A stretch of 64,000 nucleotides of DNA from Ligilactobacillus pabuli (GCF_022836475.1 NZ_BQXH01000001.1:1-64000); one strand, 5' to 3'. Positions 44,932-54,205 are shown, counted from the stretch's first letter. The notes: generated from the sequence alone by a model not told the origin. A program made the numbers and translations.

Positions 44932-45811
44932 GAAGACATTGAAGCAACTCCAAGAGGTTGAAGTTCATGAATTAAACCAATGTTTAGCTGACGAAATTTC
45001 TGCCATGCAGGCGCAACAGACATTAAAGGATGCGATGTTGTATTCGGTCGAAGCTGGGGGCAAACGAATTCGCCCACTGATTATTTTAGCGACCTGTGCT
45101 AGTTTTGAACGTGAAATCGATGCAAGTGTGTTTGCAGTTGCGGGGAGCTTAGAATTTATTCATACTTATTCGTTGATCCATGATGATTTACCAGAGATGG
45201 ATAATGATGATCTGCGGCGTGGAAAACCAACCAATCACAAGGTTTATGGACAAGCGTTAGCGGTGTTAGCTGGCGATGGACTATTAACAGCAGCCTTTGA
45301 ATGGTTAGCACAGGCAGGATTGCCCGCTGAAAAAAATGTAGCTTTATTGGCTGAATTGGCACATGCTGCTGGGCCGCAGGGGATGGTTGATGGTCAGGCT
45401 CGTGACATTGAAGGTGAACACCAACAATTGACCTTGCCGCAGCTGCAAGTGTTGCACGCTGGTAAAACCGGTGCCTTGATCCGTTATGCTTTTATTGCCG
45501 GGGCACAATTATCGGCTGCTTCTTCTCAACAAGAAGAAATTTTAAGTGATTTTGGCGCGAAATATGGGTTAGCCTTTCAGATTTATGATGATATTTTAGA
45601 CGTTACTTCTACCGAAGAAGAGATGGGAAAAGCTGTCCATAAAGATGAGGCGGAAAATAAAAATACTTATCCAACTTTGCTGGGATTAACTGGAGCTCAA
45701 GACAAGTTAACTGAAGTTTTAAGTCAGGCACGAGCAGATTTAACACAGTTAGCAGCAACGGGAATTAAGTGTGATTTGTTTGAAGAATTGTTAGGATATT
45801 TTAAAATATAA
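44924..45811 (+). CDS. ispA: Farnesyl diphosphate synthase (short-chain polyprenyl synthase)
   Basis: Condenses isopentenyl diphosphate with allylic diphosphates to farnesyl (or geranylgeranyl) diphosphate for undecaprenyl phosphate and other lipids. The 295 aa carry the first aspartate-rich motif in [18 protein letters not shown], the second in [10 protein letters not shown], and the Lys-containing GGKRIRP. ATG 44924 overlaps xseB; the open frame extends upstream in xseB without a ribosome-binding site. It uses the products of the mevalonate pathway genes of this window. Confidence 0.94.
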   Translation: MSKKTLKQLQEVEVHELNQCLADEISAMQAQQTLKDAMLYSVEAGGKRIRPLIILATCASFEREIDASVFAVAGSLEFIHTYSLIHDDLPEMDNDDLRRGKPTNHKVYGQALAVLAGDGLLTAAFEWLAQAGLPAEKNVALLAELAHAAGPQGMVDGQARDIEGEHQQLTLPQLQVLHAGKTGALIRYAFIAGAQLSAASSQQEEILSDFGAKYGLAFQIYDDILDVTSTEEEMGKAVHKDEAENKNTYPTLLGLTGAQDKLTEVLSQARADLTQLAATGIKCDLFEELLGYFKI

Positions 45812-45821
45812 GGTAAAGATA

Positions 45822-46649
45822 ATGAAAAAAGAACGTATTGATGTGTTATTAGTACAACAAGGCTTGTTTGAAAGTCGAGAACAAGCCAAAAGAGCTGTCA
45901 TGGCTGGTGAAATTTTAGGTGAAAATGAAGAACGCCTAGATAAACCCGGCATGAAAATTGACCCAGAGATCCACTTGCATTTTAAAGGGACCAAGATGCC
46001 TTATGTGAGCCGAGGCGGGTTAAAATTAGCTAAAGCTTTAAAAGTTTTTAAGATTAATTTAAGAGATCGAGCAGTTTTAGATATCGGATCATCTACTGGC
46101 GGTTTTACTGATGTTGCCTTGCAAAATCATGCCCGCTTGAGTTATGCCCTAGATGTGGGGACCAACCAATTGGTCTGGAAGCTGCGCCAAGATGAACGGG
46201 TCGTGGTAATGGAAAATACGAATTTCCGTTACAGTAAGTTAGCTGATTTTACCAAAGGTCAGCCTAACTTTGCTTCAATTGACGTTTCGTTTATCTCATT
46301 ACGGCTAATTTTGCCGACTTTACATGAAATTTTGCAAACAGGTCAGGATGTAGTTGCTTTGATCAAACCGCAATTTGAAGCCGGTAGAGAAAAGGTTGGT
46401 AAACATGGGATCGTGCGTGAAGAACAAACGCATTTAGAAGTTCTAAACGATGTTTTGGGCTTTGCTTTAGAAAATGGGTATGATGTCAGTGGCCTTGATT
46501 TTTCTCCCATCACAGGCGGGTCAGGCAACATTGAATTTATTGCCCATTTAGTGGCTTGTCCAGCTGGACAAAAAGGACAAAACTTGTTAAAAGTTACTCC
46601 TGAAGCCGTGGTTAAACAAGCACATCAGACACTATTACAACAGTCTTAG
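45822..46649 (+). CDS. tlyA: TlyA family rRNA 2'-O-ribose methyltransferase
   Basis: An AdoMet-dependent RNA methyltransferase, 275 aa: N-terminal S4 RNA-binding domain (ERIDVLLVQQGLFESREQAKRAVMAG), then an FtsJ-like domain with DIGSSTGGFTDVALQ, the DVSFISLRLILP motif and LIKPQFEAGREKVGKHG. TlyA of mycobacteria methylates 16S and 23S rRNA; the target here is assumed, not shown. It lies between ispA and argR as in other lactobacilli. Confidence 0.93.
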   Translation: MKKERIDVLLVQQGLFESREQAKRAVMAGEILGENEERLDKPGMKIDPEIHLHFKGTKMPYVSRGGLKLAKALKVFKINLRDRAVLDIGSSTGGFTDVALQNHARLSYALDVGTNQLVWKLRQDERVVVMENTNFRYSKLADFTKGQPNFASIDVSFISLRLILPTLHEILQTGQDVVALIKPQFEAGREKVGKHGIVREEQTHLEVLNDVLGFALENGYDVSGLDFSPITGGSGNIEFIAHLVACPAGQKGQNLLKVTPEAVVKQAHQTLLQQS

Positions 46650-46695
46650 TTAATGCAACTAAGCAAAAATTTTCGAAGTGTGAGGTAAAAACTAC

Positions 46696-47169
46696 ATGAG
46701 GAAACAAGAGCGTCATAAATTACTGAAACAATTATTAGTGGAAAATATTATTTACCGGCAAGAAGATTTAGTAAATTTATTAACTGAGCGAGGAATTGAA
46801 GTTACTCAAGCAACTATTTCTCGAGATATCAAGCAGTTACAATTAGTTAAGGTCCCTTTGAGTAATGGCAGCTACCGGTATACTTTACCATCAGAAAAAG
46901 AAGTAGATGCATCCGTAAAGCTAGCTAAAACGATCCAAGATGCCTATATTGATTCTGATGTCCATCATGAGATGTGTATGCTAAAAGTTCAACCTGGTAA
47001 TGGACCGACTGTGTCAAGTTTAATTGATCAGATGCAGTATTCTGAAATTTTTGCATGCATCAGTGATGATGATACAGTAATTATTTTCAATCGTTCAGAA
47101 AAAGACGCACTACAAATGCATGAAAAAATTATGCAAATGATAGATGCTAAAAAACAAAGTAGAAGGTAG
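46696..47169 (+). CDS. argR: Arginine repressor ArgR/AhrC
   Basis: Hexameric regulator of arginine metabolism, 157 aa. N-terminal winged helix with the signature TQATISRDIKQLQLVKV, C-terminal oligomerisation and arginine-binding domain with VQPGNGPTVSSLIDQM and ISDDDTVIIF. The aspartates used for arginine binding are in the usual position, though the ligand loop reads SDDDT instead of the frequent GDDT. GAGG upstream at about 10 nt. Lies before recN, as in most Firmicutes; no other arginine gene is in the window. Confidence 0.93.
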   Translation: MRKQERHKLLKQLLVENIIYRQEDLVNLLTERGIEVTQATISRDIKQLQLVKVPLSNGSYRYTLPSEKEVDASVKLAKTIQDAYIDSDVHHEMCMLKVQPGNGPTVSSLIDQMQYSEIFACISDDDTVIIFNRSEKDALQMHEKIMQMIDAKKQSRR

Positions 47170-47210
47170 TACTTCTGCTATACATAAAATGTTGTTGGAG
47201 GTGGAAGCTT

Positions 47211-48896
47211 TTGTTAAGTAGTTTGACGATTAAAGATTTTGCGATTATTGATAAAATTCAAATTGACTTTCAACCAAAAATGACGGTTTTAACTGGGGAA
47301 ACGGGTGCTGGTAAGTCGATTGTGATCGATGCTTTAGGTTTGCTCGCGGGTGGACGCGGATCAAGCGACTTTATTCGCAAGGATCGTAAAAAGGCGTTGT
47401 TACAGGCATTATTTGTTTTACCGGAAGGTGCTAAAGCTTATCAGATTTTAGATGAGATCGGGATCACTTATGATGATAGCGGCTTGGTGTTACAGCGAGA
47501 ACTCTATCGGAATGGACATAATATTTGCCGGGTGAACGGGGAACTAGTTAATTTAACCAACATGCGTCGAATTGGTGAGACTTTGATCGATATTCATGGA
47601 CAAAATGAGCATCAGGAGTTGATGCGTCCAGAACAACATTTAGTTTTATTGGATAGTTTTGCACAACAAAAAATCGGTAAATTAAAGGCTCAGTATCAAC
47701 AAAGCTTTCATGAATATCGTCGACAAAAAGCAGCATTAGATAAAAAAGAAAAAAATGAAAAAGAGTGGGCACAACGGTTGGATATGCTGCAATTTCAAGT
47801 TGATGAAATTGAAACAGCACAACTTAAGGTTGGAGAAGAAGACCAACTCAGTGAAGAAAAAGAACAACTTGATAATTATCAGACTATTCATGATGCGCTC
47901 GAAAATAGTTACCAACTCTTAGCGGGAGAAGATATCGATGTCTTAGGGCAAATTGGCAGCATTATGGAAAAAATGCAGCATGTGGCTGGTTTATCACAAG
48001 AACTCGGTCAAATTAGTCAACATGTTGATGATGCATATTATAGCCTGGCAGATTCTGTGCATGATATTTCTAACCAACTGGCTACCATGGAATGGGATGA
48101 GAATCGTCTCGATGTGATCGAACATCGCTTGGAAGAGATTCATCAGCTAAAACGGAAGTATGGCAATTCGATCCCAGAGATTCTAGACTATTACCAAAAA
48201 ATTAATGTTGAATTAAAGGATATGCAGCAAACTGATGCAGATTCTGACGAATTACAACAAGCGTTAGACGAGTCATATCAGGCTTGTCAACGACTAGGTG
48301 AAAAGTTATCAGCCGAACGTCAGAAAGCTGCGGTTCAGCTCGAAAAGGCAGTTCATAAGGAGCTAAAGGCTCTATATATGGAGAAGGCAGTTTTTTCTGT
48401 AAAATTTTTGAATAACCTTGAAAAGGCTTTGGCTAGTGATGGAATCGACCAAGTCGAGTTTTATATCCAAACTAATCCGGGCGAATCGATGGGGCCATTG
48501 GCTCGAATTGCTTCTGGTGGAGAATTGTCACGGATCATGCTGGCACTTAAAACTATTTTTGCTCAAAGGCAAGGTGTGACGAGCATTATCTTTGATGAAG
48601 TGGATACAGGAGTCAGTGGGCGTGTGGCGCAAGCTATTGCAGAAAAAATCAGTTTGATTGCACAAAGTTCACAGGTTTTGTGTATTACCCATTTACCTCA
48701 GGTTGCTGCTGTGAGTGACCACCATTATTTAGTAGCAAAAAAAGTGCAAAAGGGACGGACAGAAACGAATGTTAAACCTTTAGCTGCCCCGGCGCGAATC
48801 GAAGAGTTGGCTCGCATGCTGGCTGGTACAGAAATCACTGATTTAGCTCGAGAACATGCGGCTGAATTATTGAAAATGGGACATTCGAAAAAATGA
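47211..48896 (+). CDS. recN: DNA repair protein RecN
   Basis: SMC-like ATPase in double-strand break repair, 561 aa. N-terminal Walker A TGETGAGKSIVIDALGLL, IDIHGQNEHQEL, a central coiled coil (about 150-370), then the ABC signature ASGGELSRIMLALKTI, Walker B IIFDEVDTGVSGRVAQAI and the CITHLPQVAA switch. TTG start 9 nt behind GGAGG. No LexA box is visible in the short upstream gap. It faces lexA across a shared terminator. Confidence 0.97.
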   Translation: MLSSLTIKDFAIIDKIQIDFQPKMTVLTGETGAGKSIVIDALGLLAGGRGSSDFIRKDRKKALLQALFVLPEGAKAYQILDEIGITYDDSGLVLQRELYRNGHNICRVNGELVNLTNMRRIGETLIDIHGQNEHQELMRPEQHLVLLDSFAQQKIGKLKAQYQQSFHEYRRQKAALDKKEKNEKEWAQRLDMLQFQVDEIETAQLKVGEEDQLSEEKEQLDNYQTIHDALENSYQLLAGEDIDVLGQIGSIMEKMQHVAGLSQELGQISQHVDDAYYSLADSVHDISNQLATMEWDENRLDVIEHRLEEIHQLKRKYGNSIPEILDYYQKINVELKDMQQTDADSDELQQALDESYQACQRLGEKLSAERQKAAVQLEKAVHKELKALYMEKAVFSVKFLNNLEKALASDGIDQVEFYIQTNPGESMGPLARIASGGELSRIMLALKTIFAQRQGVTSIIFDEVDTGVSGRVAQAIAEKISLIAQSSQVLCITHLPQVAAVSDHHYLVAKKVQKGRTETNVKPLAAPARIEELARMLAGTEITDLAREHAAELLKMGHSKK

Positions 48897-48908
48897 TCAC
48901 AAAAAAAA

Positions 48909-48942
48909 ACAAGCAACTGTCAAACAGACAGTGCTTGTTTTT
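48909..48942. terminator. Bidirectional terminator between recN and lexA
   Basis: ACAAGCA (48909-48915), bulged A, CTGTC (48917-48921) pair with GACAG (48927-48931) and TGCTTGT (48932-48938), with A and T runs on the two sides. Confidence 0.88.
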
Positions 48943-49568
48943 TAACTAATGAAATTACGATAGAGACCAACAACTTTACCTAAAACAGTGACGGAATCCA
49001 AAATGATTGGCTCCATCGTATCGTTTTCTGGTTGTAAACGGAAATAGCCGTCTTCTTTAAAGAATCTTTTACAGGTTGCTTCGTTTTCATCCGTCATTGC
49101 AATGATGATATCACCGTTATCTGCGGACCGTTGTTGTCTAACAATGACTTCGTCGCCATCCAAGATACCAACGTTAATCATACTTTCACCACGAATGGTT
49201 AACATAAATAAGTCTTGTGCAGAATCATAGTTAGGAGGTAGCGGGAAGTAGTCAGTGGTTTCTTGGACCGTTAAAATCGGATTACCTGCAGTGACAGTAC
49301 CCAATACTGGAATCTGACTTGCCGTTTCATTAATTCCTAAAGCTTCTTTACCAGCTGTAGTTATTTCTAATGCACGTGGTTTAGTAGGATCTTTGTGTAA
49401 ATAACCACGTCGTTCTAACCGTGCGATGTGTCCATGAACAGTAGAAGTTGAAGAAAGGTTGACAGCTTCGCCGATTTCACGAACTGTTGGCGGATAACCT
49501 TTCTCATGTACACATTCGTAGATGAATTTTAACACGGAGATCTGTCGTTCTTCGATCACTTTGGACAT
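48942..49568 (-). CDS. lexA: SOS repressor LexA
   Basis: Represses the DNA damage regulon and cleaves itself with RecA help. 208 aa: N-terminal winged helix ([32 protein letters not shown]), cleavage site Ala-Gly in GTVTAGNP, catalytic Ser in [10 protein letters not shown] and the downstream Lys (NEATCKRFF). The open frame starts 6 codons upstream, but GAGGTG lies there and ATG 49568 has the proper spacing. A LexA box lies upstream, so autoregulation is expected. Confidence 0.97.
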   Translation of the reverse strand: MSKVIEERQISVLKFIYECVHEKGYPPTVREIGEAVNLSSTSTVHGHIARLERRGYLHKDPTKPRALEITTAGKEALGINETASQIPVLGTVTAGNPILTVQETTDYFPLPPNYDSAQDLFMLTIRGESMINVGILDGDEVIVRQQRSADNGDIIIAMTDENEATCKRFFKEDGYFRLQPENDTMEPIILDSVTVLGKVVGLYRNFIS

Positions 49569-49593
49569 CACGAACACCTCATTCATTTTTTAT

Positions 49594-49622
49594 AGTTTAA
49601 GCTTAGCATAAACAACTGTAAA
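49594..49622 (-). promoter_or_regulatory. Promoter of lexA
   Basis: Minus strand: TTTACA (plus 49617-49622), 17 bp, TAAACT (plus 49594-49599). Confidence 0.6.
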
Positions 49623-49625
49623 TTT

Positions 49626-49639
49626 CAAACGAATGTTCG
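49626..49639. promoter_or_regulatory. LexA (SOS) box between lexA and ynzC
   Basis: CAAACGAATGTTCG differs from the Gram-positive consensus CGAACnnnnGTTCG at one base only. It lies between the -35 elements of the divergent lexA and ynzC promoters, so it could control both. Confidence 0.85.
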
Positions 49640-49649
49640 GATAAAAAGC

Positions 49650-49678
49650 TTGAGTTTTTTGGAATAATTGTTTATGAT
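49650..49678 (+). promoter_or_regulatory. Promoter of ynzC
   Basis: TTGAGT (49650-49655), 17 bp, TATGAT (49673-49678). Confidence 0.75.
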
Positions 49679-49730
49679 TAGCAGTATTGAACTCTAAAGT
49701 GCAAACTTTTAAGTGAAAAGGGGTAATGGA

Positions 49731-49979
49731 ATGGATAATGGAATTCCACAAAATTTAATCGATCGAATTAATGAGTTGGCAAAAAAGAAAAAGGCGACTG
49801 GTTTAACTGTTAAAGAACAAGAAGAACAAAAAAGACTACGTGCCACATATTTAAGTATGTTTCGTGAAAACTTCCGCAGTCAAGTTGAAATGCTGCAAGT
49901 TTATGATAAAGACGGTAAGGAAGTTACACCTGACAAAGTTAAAAATATTCAGAGAAAACGCGGTTTAAGAGACGACTAG
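49731..49979 (+). CDS. ynzC: DUF896 family protein YnzC
   Basis: 82 aa, helical hairpin: MDNGIPQNLIDRINELAKKKK, GLTVKEQEEQKRLRATYLSMFRENFR in two parts, as in the YnzC family. In Bacillus subtilis ynzC is the last gene of the SOS operon yneA-yneB-ynzC opposite lexA. Here it is directly opposite lexA and yneA and yneB are missing. The start ATG 49731 is 7 nt behind AGGGG; the frame extends upstream over this site. Function unknown; SOS control is inferred from the box. Confidence 0.9.
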   Translation: MDNGIPQNLIDRINELAKKKKATGLTVKEQEEQKRLRATYLSMFRENFRSQVEMLQVYDKDGKEVTPDKVKNIQRKRGLRDD

Positions 49980-50012
49980 TTAAGTAATGGAACGTTTTTT
50001 GTAAGGAGTTAT

Positions 50013-50041
50013 GGGGTATTTTAGCATGCCCCCTTTATTTT
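50013..50041 (+). terminator. Terminator of ynzC
   Basis: GGGGTA (50013-50018) with TGCCCC (50027-50032), followed by a T-rich stretch interrupted by one A. Confidence 0.65.
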
Positions 50042-50099
50042 TAGCTTGCAATTGTGTAAACTTAACTAAGTAAGCAAAAGTTAAGGAAGGGAGTAGTTG

Positions 50100-50330
50100 A
50101 TGATGTCTACACCAGTTTGGATTTTTATCGTCATCATCGCATTGATTTTAGGACTTGTTGGCGGCTTTTTCGCAGCCCGCAAGTATATGGAGAGCTATTT
50201 ACAAAAGAATCCACCGATCAATGAACAGATGTTAAGACAAATGATGTTACAGATGGGTCAAAAGCCTTCAGAAAAGAAACTAAACCAAATGATGACAGCA
50301 ATGAAAGCTAATTACGGTAAGAAAAAGTAA
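50100..50330 (+). CDS. yneF: YneF family small membrane protein (UPF0154)
   Basis: 76 aa: a single N-terminal transmembrane segment (about 5-27, [21 protein letters not shown]) and a cytoplasmic tail with [24 protein letters not shown], the family hallmark. Start choice: TTG 50097, ATG 50100 and ATG 50103 are all in frame; the site AAGGAAGGGAG favours an ATG. It belongs to the lexA-ynzC-yneF neighbourhood known from Bacillus, without tkt between. Confidence 0.88.
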   Translation: MMSTPVWIFIVIIALILGLVGGFFAARKYMESYLQKNPPINEQMLRQMMLQMGQKPSEKKLNQMMTAMKANYGKKK

Positions 50331-50346
50331 GATTAGTTGTCAAACA

Positions 50347-50374
50347 AAAAAGCCGGGTGCTCACCCGACTTTTT
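50347..50374. terminator. Bidirectional terminator between yneF and plsC
   Basis: AAAAGCCGGGT (50347-50358 region) with ACCCGACTTTTT (50363-50374), one C/A mismatch, 4-nt loop, A and T runs at the sides. Confidence 0.85.
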
Positions 50375-50382
50375 GTTTACCC

Positions 50383-51015
50383 TCATTTATTTGAATGTTT
50401 GGAAACATCGATATATTTAAAATCTGGGTCGATTTGTTGATCTAATTTTTCAAATGATTGTTCCATTTGATTTAGCAATTGATTTTGGTATTCATCAGTC
50501 ATTTTGGTTTTACGATCAACATAGATTGGATCACCAAAGGCAATTGTGACACGTTTACGAGTAAACAATTGTTTAAAGCTGAGTGGTCCTTGATAAACAG
50601 TTGGTACGATTGGGACTCCTGCTAATTTGGCAATCAAGGTCACGCCGCCTTTCATTTCTTCTGAATGACGAGTTCCTGATGGAAACATAATCAAAGAAAG
50701 TTCCCGCTTGCGTAACCATTTAACGGGCGTTTTGATGGCAGAAGGGCCAGGGTGCTCACGATCAACTGCAAAAGCGTTGGCATGTTCTAAAATATAGCGC
50801 AAAATTGGATTAGTAAATAGCTCTTTCTTCGCCATAAAACAGAATTGTTTTGGAGCAGCGGCTAATGCAAAGTAAATCATGTCAAACCAAGTGCGATGCG
50901 GGCCAACTAAAATATAGTTTCCCTCAGGTAGTTTTTCTTTGTTAAGGTAACGGTGATTACCGTTAATAATAGCGACGACGACTCGCGCTACTACACGAAT
51001 AAATGAGTAGAACAT
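50383..51015 (-). CDS. plsC: 1-acyl-sn-glycerol-3-phosphate acyltransferase
   Basis: Membrane-associated enzyme that acylates lysophosphatidic acid to phosphatidic acid. 210 aa with the acyltransferase motifs HRTWFD (H40 and D45, the HX4D pair), FAVDRE, FPSGTR and VPIVPTVYQG. Motif III reads FPSGTR where most PlsC have FPEGTR. N-terminal amphipathic/hydrophobic helix (FIRVVARVVVAII). ATG at 51015 is 11 nt from AAGGA; the TTG upstream lies on the site. Confidence 0.88.
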   Translation of the reverse strand: MFYSFIRVVARVVVAIINGNHRYLNKEKLPEGNYILVGPHRTWFDMIYFALAAAPKQFCFMAKKELFTNPILRYILEHANAFAVDREHPGPSAIKTPVKWLRKRELSLIMFPSGTRHSEEMKGGVTLIAKLAGVPIVPTVYQGPLSFKQLFTRKRVTIAFGDPIYVDRKTKMTDEYQNQLLNQMEQSFEKLDQQIDPDFKYIDVSKHSNK

Positions 51016-51112
51016 CTTAGTGACATTCCTTTCCAAAAATATTAGTATTAAGAATAGTATTGCATATGTACGATACTTGTTGCAAGTTTTGATGAGAGAA
51101 AGTGTTGTAAAA

Positions 51113-51871
51113 ATGACAAAAGAAATTCAATTAGCGGCAAATGAACGCATTGATCAGTTATATGCGAATGAAATTAAAATTATTCAAAGTGCAGAGGTGT
51201 TTTCATTTTCTCTAGATGCTGTGTTATTGGCAGATTTTGCTCACCCTGTACTCAAGCAAAGGGGTAAAATCGTCGACCTTTGTGCTGGCAATGGGGCGGT
51301 CGGTTTATTTTTAACTAAAAAAACTCGGGCACAGATCACGGAAGTTGAAATTCAACCGCGTTTAATTGACATGGCAAAACGCAGTATTGAGCTCAATGAT
51401 TTAACCGCTCAAGTGAACACTTTAAACATTGATTTAAAAGATATCTTTCATCAGCTCCATAAGGATTCGGTTGATACAGTTACTTGTAATCCACCATATT
51501 TCGCTAATGAACCGACGAGTAAAAAAAATCCGAACCCGTATCTGGCGTTAGCCCGGCATGAAAGCACAGCTTCGCTAGCTGATATTATTGAGGTGATCAG
51601 CGGCTTACTAAAAATGGGCGGCAAAATGTATATGGTGCATCGACCAGAACGGTTACAAGAAATCTTTAGTTTACTGGCAAAAAATCGCCTTGTACCCAAA
51701 AGAATTCGTTTAGTCTATCCTAAGGCAGGTCGAGAAGCCAACATGGTGTTAATTGAAGCTATTAAGGATGGAAATCCTGGCGGTTTAAGGTTTATTCCAC
51801 CAGTGACGGTCTATGATGAGCAGGATGAGTATTTACCAGAGGTGAAACGGGTTTTATATGGAACAGAGTAA
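51113..51871 (+). CDS. tRNA1(Val) A37 N6-methyltransferase-like protein
   Basis: AdoMet-dependent methyltransferase, 252 aa: motif [16 protein letters not shown], motif IV TCNPPYF (adenine N6-type NPPY), and the C-terminal [10 protein letters not shown] and [12 protein letters not shown] typical of the YabB/TrmN6-like family. The substrate is not proven for Gram-positives. The open frame reaches back to 51020 without a ribosome-binding site; ATG 51113 (weak site GAGAAAG) gives the usual N terminus, and ATG 51092 is an alternative. It overlaps the next gene by 14 nt, an arrangement also found as yabB-yazA in Bacillus. Confidence 0.85.
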   Translation: MTKEIQLAANERIDQLYANEIKIIQSAEVFSFSLDAVLLADFAHPVLKQRGKIVDLCAGNGAVGLFLTKKTRAQITEVEIQPRLIDMAKRSIELNDLTAQVNTLNIDLKDIFHQLHKDSVDTVTCNPPYFANEPTSKKNPNPYLALARHESTASLADIIEVISGLLKMGGKMYMVHRPERLQEIFSLLAKNRLVPKRIRLVYPKAGREANMVLIEAIKDGNPGGLRFIPPVTVYDEQDEYLPEVKRVLYGTE

Positions 51872-52145
51872 ACAGTATTTTTTTTACGTGTGTTTATGTG
51901 CTGATCAGACCTTATATGGCGGGTTTACGACTGACTTGAAACGACGTTTAGAACAGCATAATTCAGGCAAAGGGGCTAAATATACGCGTAACCGCAGACC
52001 AGTCAAGATGATTTATCATGAAGAATTTTCCAATAAATCGGCGGCTTTAAAAGCTGAGTATGCTTTTAAACATCAAAGTCGTGCTAAAAAAGAACTGTAC
52101 TTAAAGCAACATGGTGTTGAGCCAAATATTCTGGTGAACCATTGA
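51858..52145 (+). CDS. yazA: GIY-YIG nuclease superfamily protein (YazA-like, UPF0213)
   Basis: 95 aa. The GIY-YIG core reads [22 protein letters not shown]: the first motif is YVC and the second LYGG, as in UPF0213; then [20 protein letters not shown] with the conserved Arg and Tyr, and a Glu in KAEYAFK. A DNA-repair nuclease role is possible but not established. Overlaps the methyltransferase gene. Confidence 0.9.
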   Translation: MEQSKQYFFYVCLCADQTLYGGFTTDLKRRLEQHNSGKGAKYTRNRRPVKMIYHEEFSNKSAALKAEYAFKHQSRAKKELYLKQHGVEPNILVNH

Positions 52146-52199
52146 TGTCATCTTGAATAGTTTGATTTGCTTAAAAGTCGACGGATTTCTAAAAACTCG

Positions 52200-52228
52200 T
52201 TGCAATTAGAGAGATAATCCTTTACAAT
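52200..52228 (+). promoter_or_regulatory. Promoter of rpsB
   Basis: TTGCAA (52200-52205), 17 bp, TACAAT (52223-52228), giving a leader of about 120 nt. Confidence 0.85.
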
Positions 52229-52235
52229 TAGAAAG

Positions 52236-52287
52236 GTGCCTTTTTGAGGGCACTCAATTCACACTCTGTACGCTGGGTGAGTAGTGC
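52236..52287 (+). other. rpsB leader with alternative hairpins
   Basis: GTGCC (52236-52240) can pair with GGCAC (52249-52253), or GCACT (52250-52254) with AGTGC (52283-52287) supported by TCAC/GTGA (52259-52262, 52277-52280). The two use the same bases and exclude each other. S2 is known to autoregulate rpsB in other bacteria; such a role here is inference. Confidence 0.45.
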
Positions 52288-52353
52288 TTAGTTAATAAGT
52301 TCTCATCAAATGAATACAGAGGAGGAAAAAAACTATATTCGGAGGTACTAGTA

Positions 52354-53151
52354 ATGTCAGTTATTACTATGAAGCAATTGCTTGAAGCCGGTGTTCATTT
52401 TGGACATCAAACACGTCGTTGGAACCCTAAGATGCAGAAATATATCTTTACAGAACGTAATGGTATCTATATCATCGATTTGCAAAAGACTGTTAAATTA
52501 ATCGATAAAGCCTACAACTTTATGAAAGAAACAGCCGAAAACAATGGGGTTGTTTTGTTTGTTGGTACAAAGAAGCAAGCACAAGATTCAATCGCTGAAG
52601 AAGCAACTCGTGCGGGCCAATACTACGTTAACCATCGTTGGTTAGGTGGAACTTTGACTAACTGGAACACGATCCAATCACGTATCAAACGGTTGAAAGA
52701 CTTAAAGAAGATGTCTGAAGACGGTACATTTGAAATCTTGCCTAAGAAGGAAGCAGCTAAGTTGACCAAACAAATGGAAAAACTTGAAAAATTCCTTGGC
52801 GGGATTGAAGATATGCCACGGATTCCAGATGCTGTCTTTATCGTTGACCCACGCAAAGAAAGAATTGCTGTTAAGGAAGCTCAAAAATTGAACATTCCAA
52901 TCGTTGCTATGGTTGATACAAACGCTGACCCAGATGAAATCGACGTTAAGATTCCTTCTAACGATGATGCGATCCGTGCCGTTCGTTTGATCACTTCTAA
53001 GATGGCTGATGCTGTCATTGAAGCAAACCAAGGCGAAGAAAATGATGAAGTTACCGAAGATACATTCGGCAAAAAAGATGAAAAAGTAGATTCCATCGAA
53101 GATATCGTTGAAGCTGTTGAAGGCAACAACGATCACAAAGATGCTGAATAG
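52354..53151 (+). CDS. rpsB: 30S ribosomal protein S2
   Basis: Small-subunit protein, 265 aa. [22 protein letters not shown], the [17 protein letters not shown] segment and the [18 protein letters not shown] and [11 protein letters not shown] motifs are canonical. An acidic C-terminal tail follows. Two ribosome-binding-like sequences lie upstream; CGGAGG is the one at proper distance. Ends before a terminator in front of tsf. Confidence 0.98.
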   Translation: MSVITMKQLLEAGVHFGHQTRRWNPKMQKYIFTERNGIYIIDLQKTVKLIDKAYNFMKETAENNGVVLFVGTKKQAQDSIAEEATRAGQYYVNHRWLGGTLTNWNTIQSRIKRLKDLKKMSEDGTFEILPKKEAAKLTKQMEKLEKFLGGIEDMPRIPDAVFIVDPRKERIAVKEAQKLNIPIVAMVDTNADPDEIDVKIPSNDDAIRAVRLITSKMADAVIEANQGEENDEVTEDTFGKKDEKVDSIEDIVEAVEGNNDHKDAE

Positions 53152-53166
53152 TTAATTTCAACTTAG

Positions 53167-53216
53167 ACTGTCTCAGATGTAGGGTAAGTTTGCCTGATGG
53201 TCTGAGGCAGTTTTTT
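53167..53216 (+). terminator. Terminator/attenuator between rpsB and tsf
   Basis: ACTGTCTCAGA (53167-53177) pairs with TCTGAGGCAGT (53201-53211), 11 bp, one G-U pair, then T6. It lies inside what is normally one operon, so it probably sets the S2:EF-Ts ratio through partial read-through. Confidence 0.85.
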
Positions 53217-53259
53217 AAATCAAAGTTATTATAAATATTATTAAGGAGGCCATTGAGTT

Positions 53260-54135
53260 ATGGCAAAGATTTCTGCTTCCCAAGTTAAAGAATTACGCGA
53301 CAAAACAGGTGTTGGTATGATGGACGCTAAAAAGGCATTGGTTGCTACTGAAGGCGACTTCGAAAAAGCAATTGACTTTTTGCGTGAAAAAGGTATGGCT
53401 AAAGCTGCTAAGAAGAGCGACCGTATTGCAGCTGAAGGTTTAGCTAACGTGATTATTTCCGGTAACTCTGCAGTAATCGTTGAAGTTAACGCTGAAACTG
53501 ACTTCGTTGCTCAAAATGCCCAATTTAAAGATCTTGTTAAGCACATTGGTGAAGTTATCTTAGATAAGAAACCTGCTGATGTTGAAGCTGCTTTGAAAGT
53601 TGCAACAGACAAGGGAACTTTGAACGATGACTTGATTGAAGCTACTCAAGTTATTGGTGAAAAAATCAGCTTGCGTCGTTTTGAATTAGTTACAAAAGAA
53701 GACGGCGACAACTTTGGTGCATACTTGCACATGGGTGGTTCAATTGCATCATTGGTTGTCCTTGAAGGCGCTGATGAAGCAACTGCTAAAGATGTAGCAA
53801 TGCACGTTGCAGCTATCAACCCAACTTTCGTTACTCGTGAACAAGTTCCTGCAGAACAAGTTGCTCATGAAAAAGAAGTTTTGACTGAAGAAGCTAAGAA
53901 CGAAGGTAAGCCTGAAAAAATCATCGAAAAGATGGTTACTGGCCGTTTGAACAAGTACTTTGCTGAAATTACTTTGGATGACCAAGACTTTGTTAAAGAT
54001 TCTGATCAAACAGTTGGCAAGTACGTTGCTTCTAAGAATGGTTCAGTTAAGAGCTTCGTTCGCTACGAAGTCGGCGAAGGCATGGAAAAGAAACAAGAAG
54101 ACTTTGCTGCTGACGTTATGTCACAAATTAAATAA
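53260..54135 (+). CDS. tsf: Elongation factor Ts
   Basis: Nucleotide exchange factor for EF-Tu, 291 aa. N-terminal UBA-like domain ([19 protein letters not shown]), the TDFVAQN motif that contacts EF-Tu (in [11 protein letters not shown]), then the core and dimerisation parts to [28 protein letters not shown] upstream. A weak TATAAA-like stretch after the attenuator might be a promoter but is not convincing. It is followed by a terminator, not by pyrH-frr. Confidence 0.98.
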   Translation: MAKISASQVKELRDKTGVGMMDAKKALVATEGDFEKAIDFLREKGMAKAAKKSDRIAAEGLANVIISGNSAVIVEVNAETDFVAQNAQFKDLVKHIGEVILDKKPADVEAALKVATDKGTLNDDLIEATQVIGEKISLRRFELVTKEDGDNFGAYLHMGGSIASLVVLEGADEATAKDVAMHVAAINPTFVTREQVPAEQVAHEKEVLTEEAKNEGKPEKIIEKMVTGRLNKYFAEITLDDQDFVKDSDQTVGKYVASKNGSVKSFVRYEVGEGMEKKQEDFAADVMSQIK

Positions 54136-54205
54136 TTAGTTTACGTTAGGTAATTTGGAAGTAGACCTCGTGGTGCTATTTCAGGTTAGTTAATGTAAGC
54201 GAGAG

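Noticed and set aside
52310-52351. 13-codon frame ending 2 nt before rpsB
   Set aside because: No ribosome-binding site; it covers the purine-rich sites used by rpsB and is best explained by chance.
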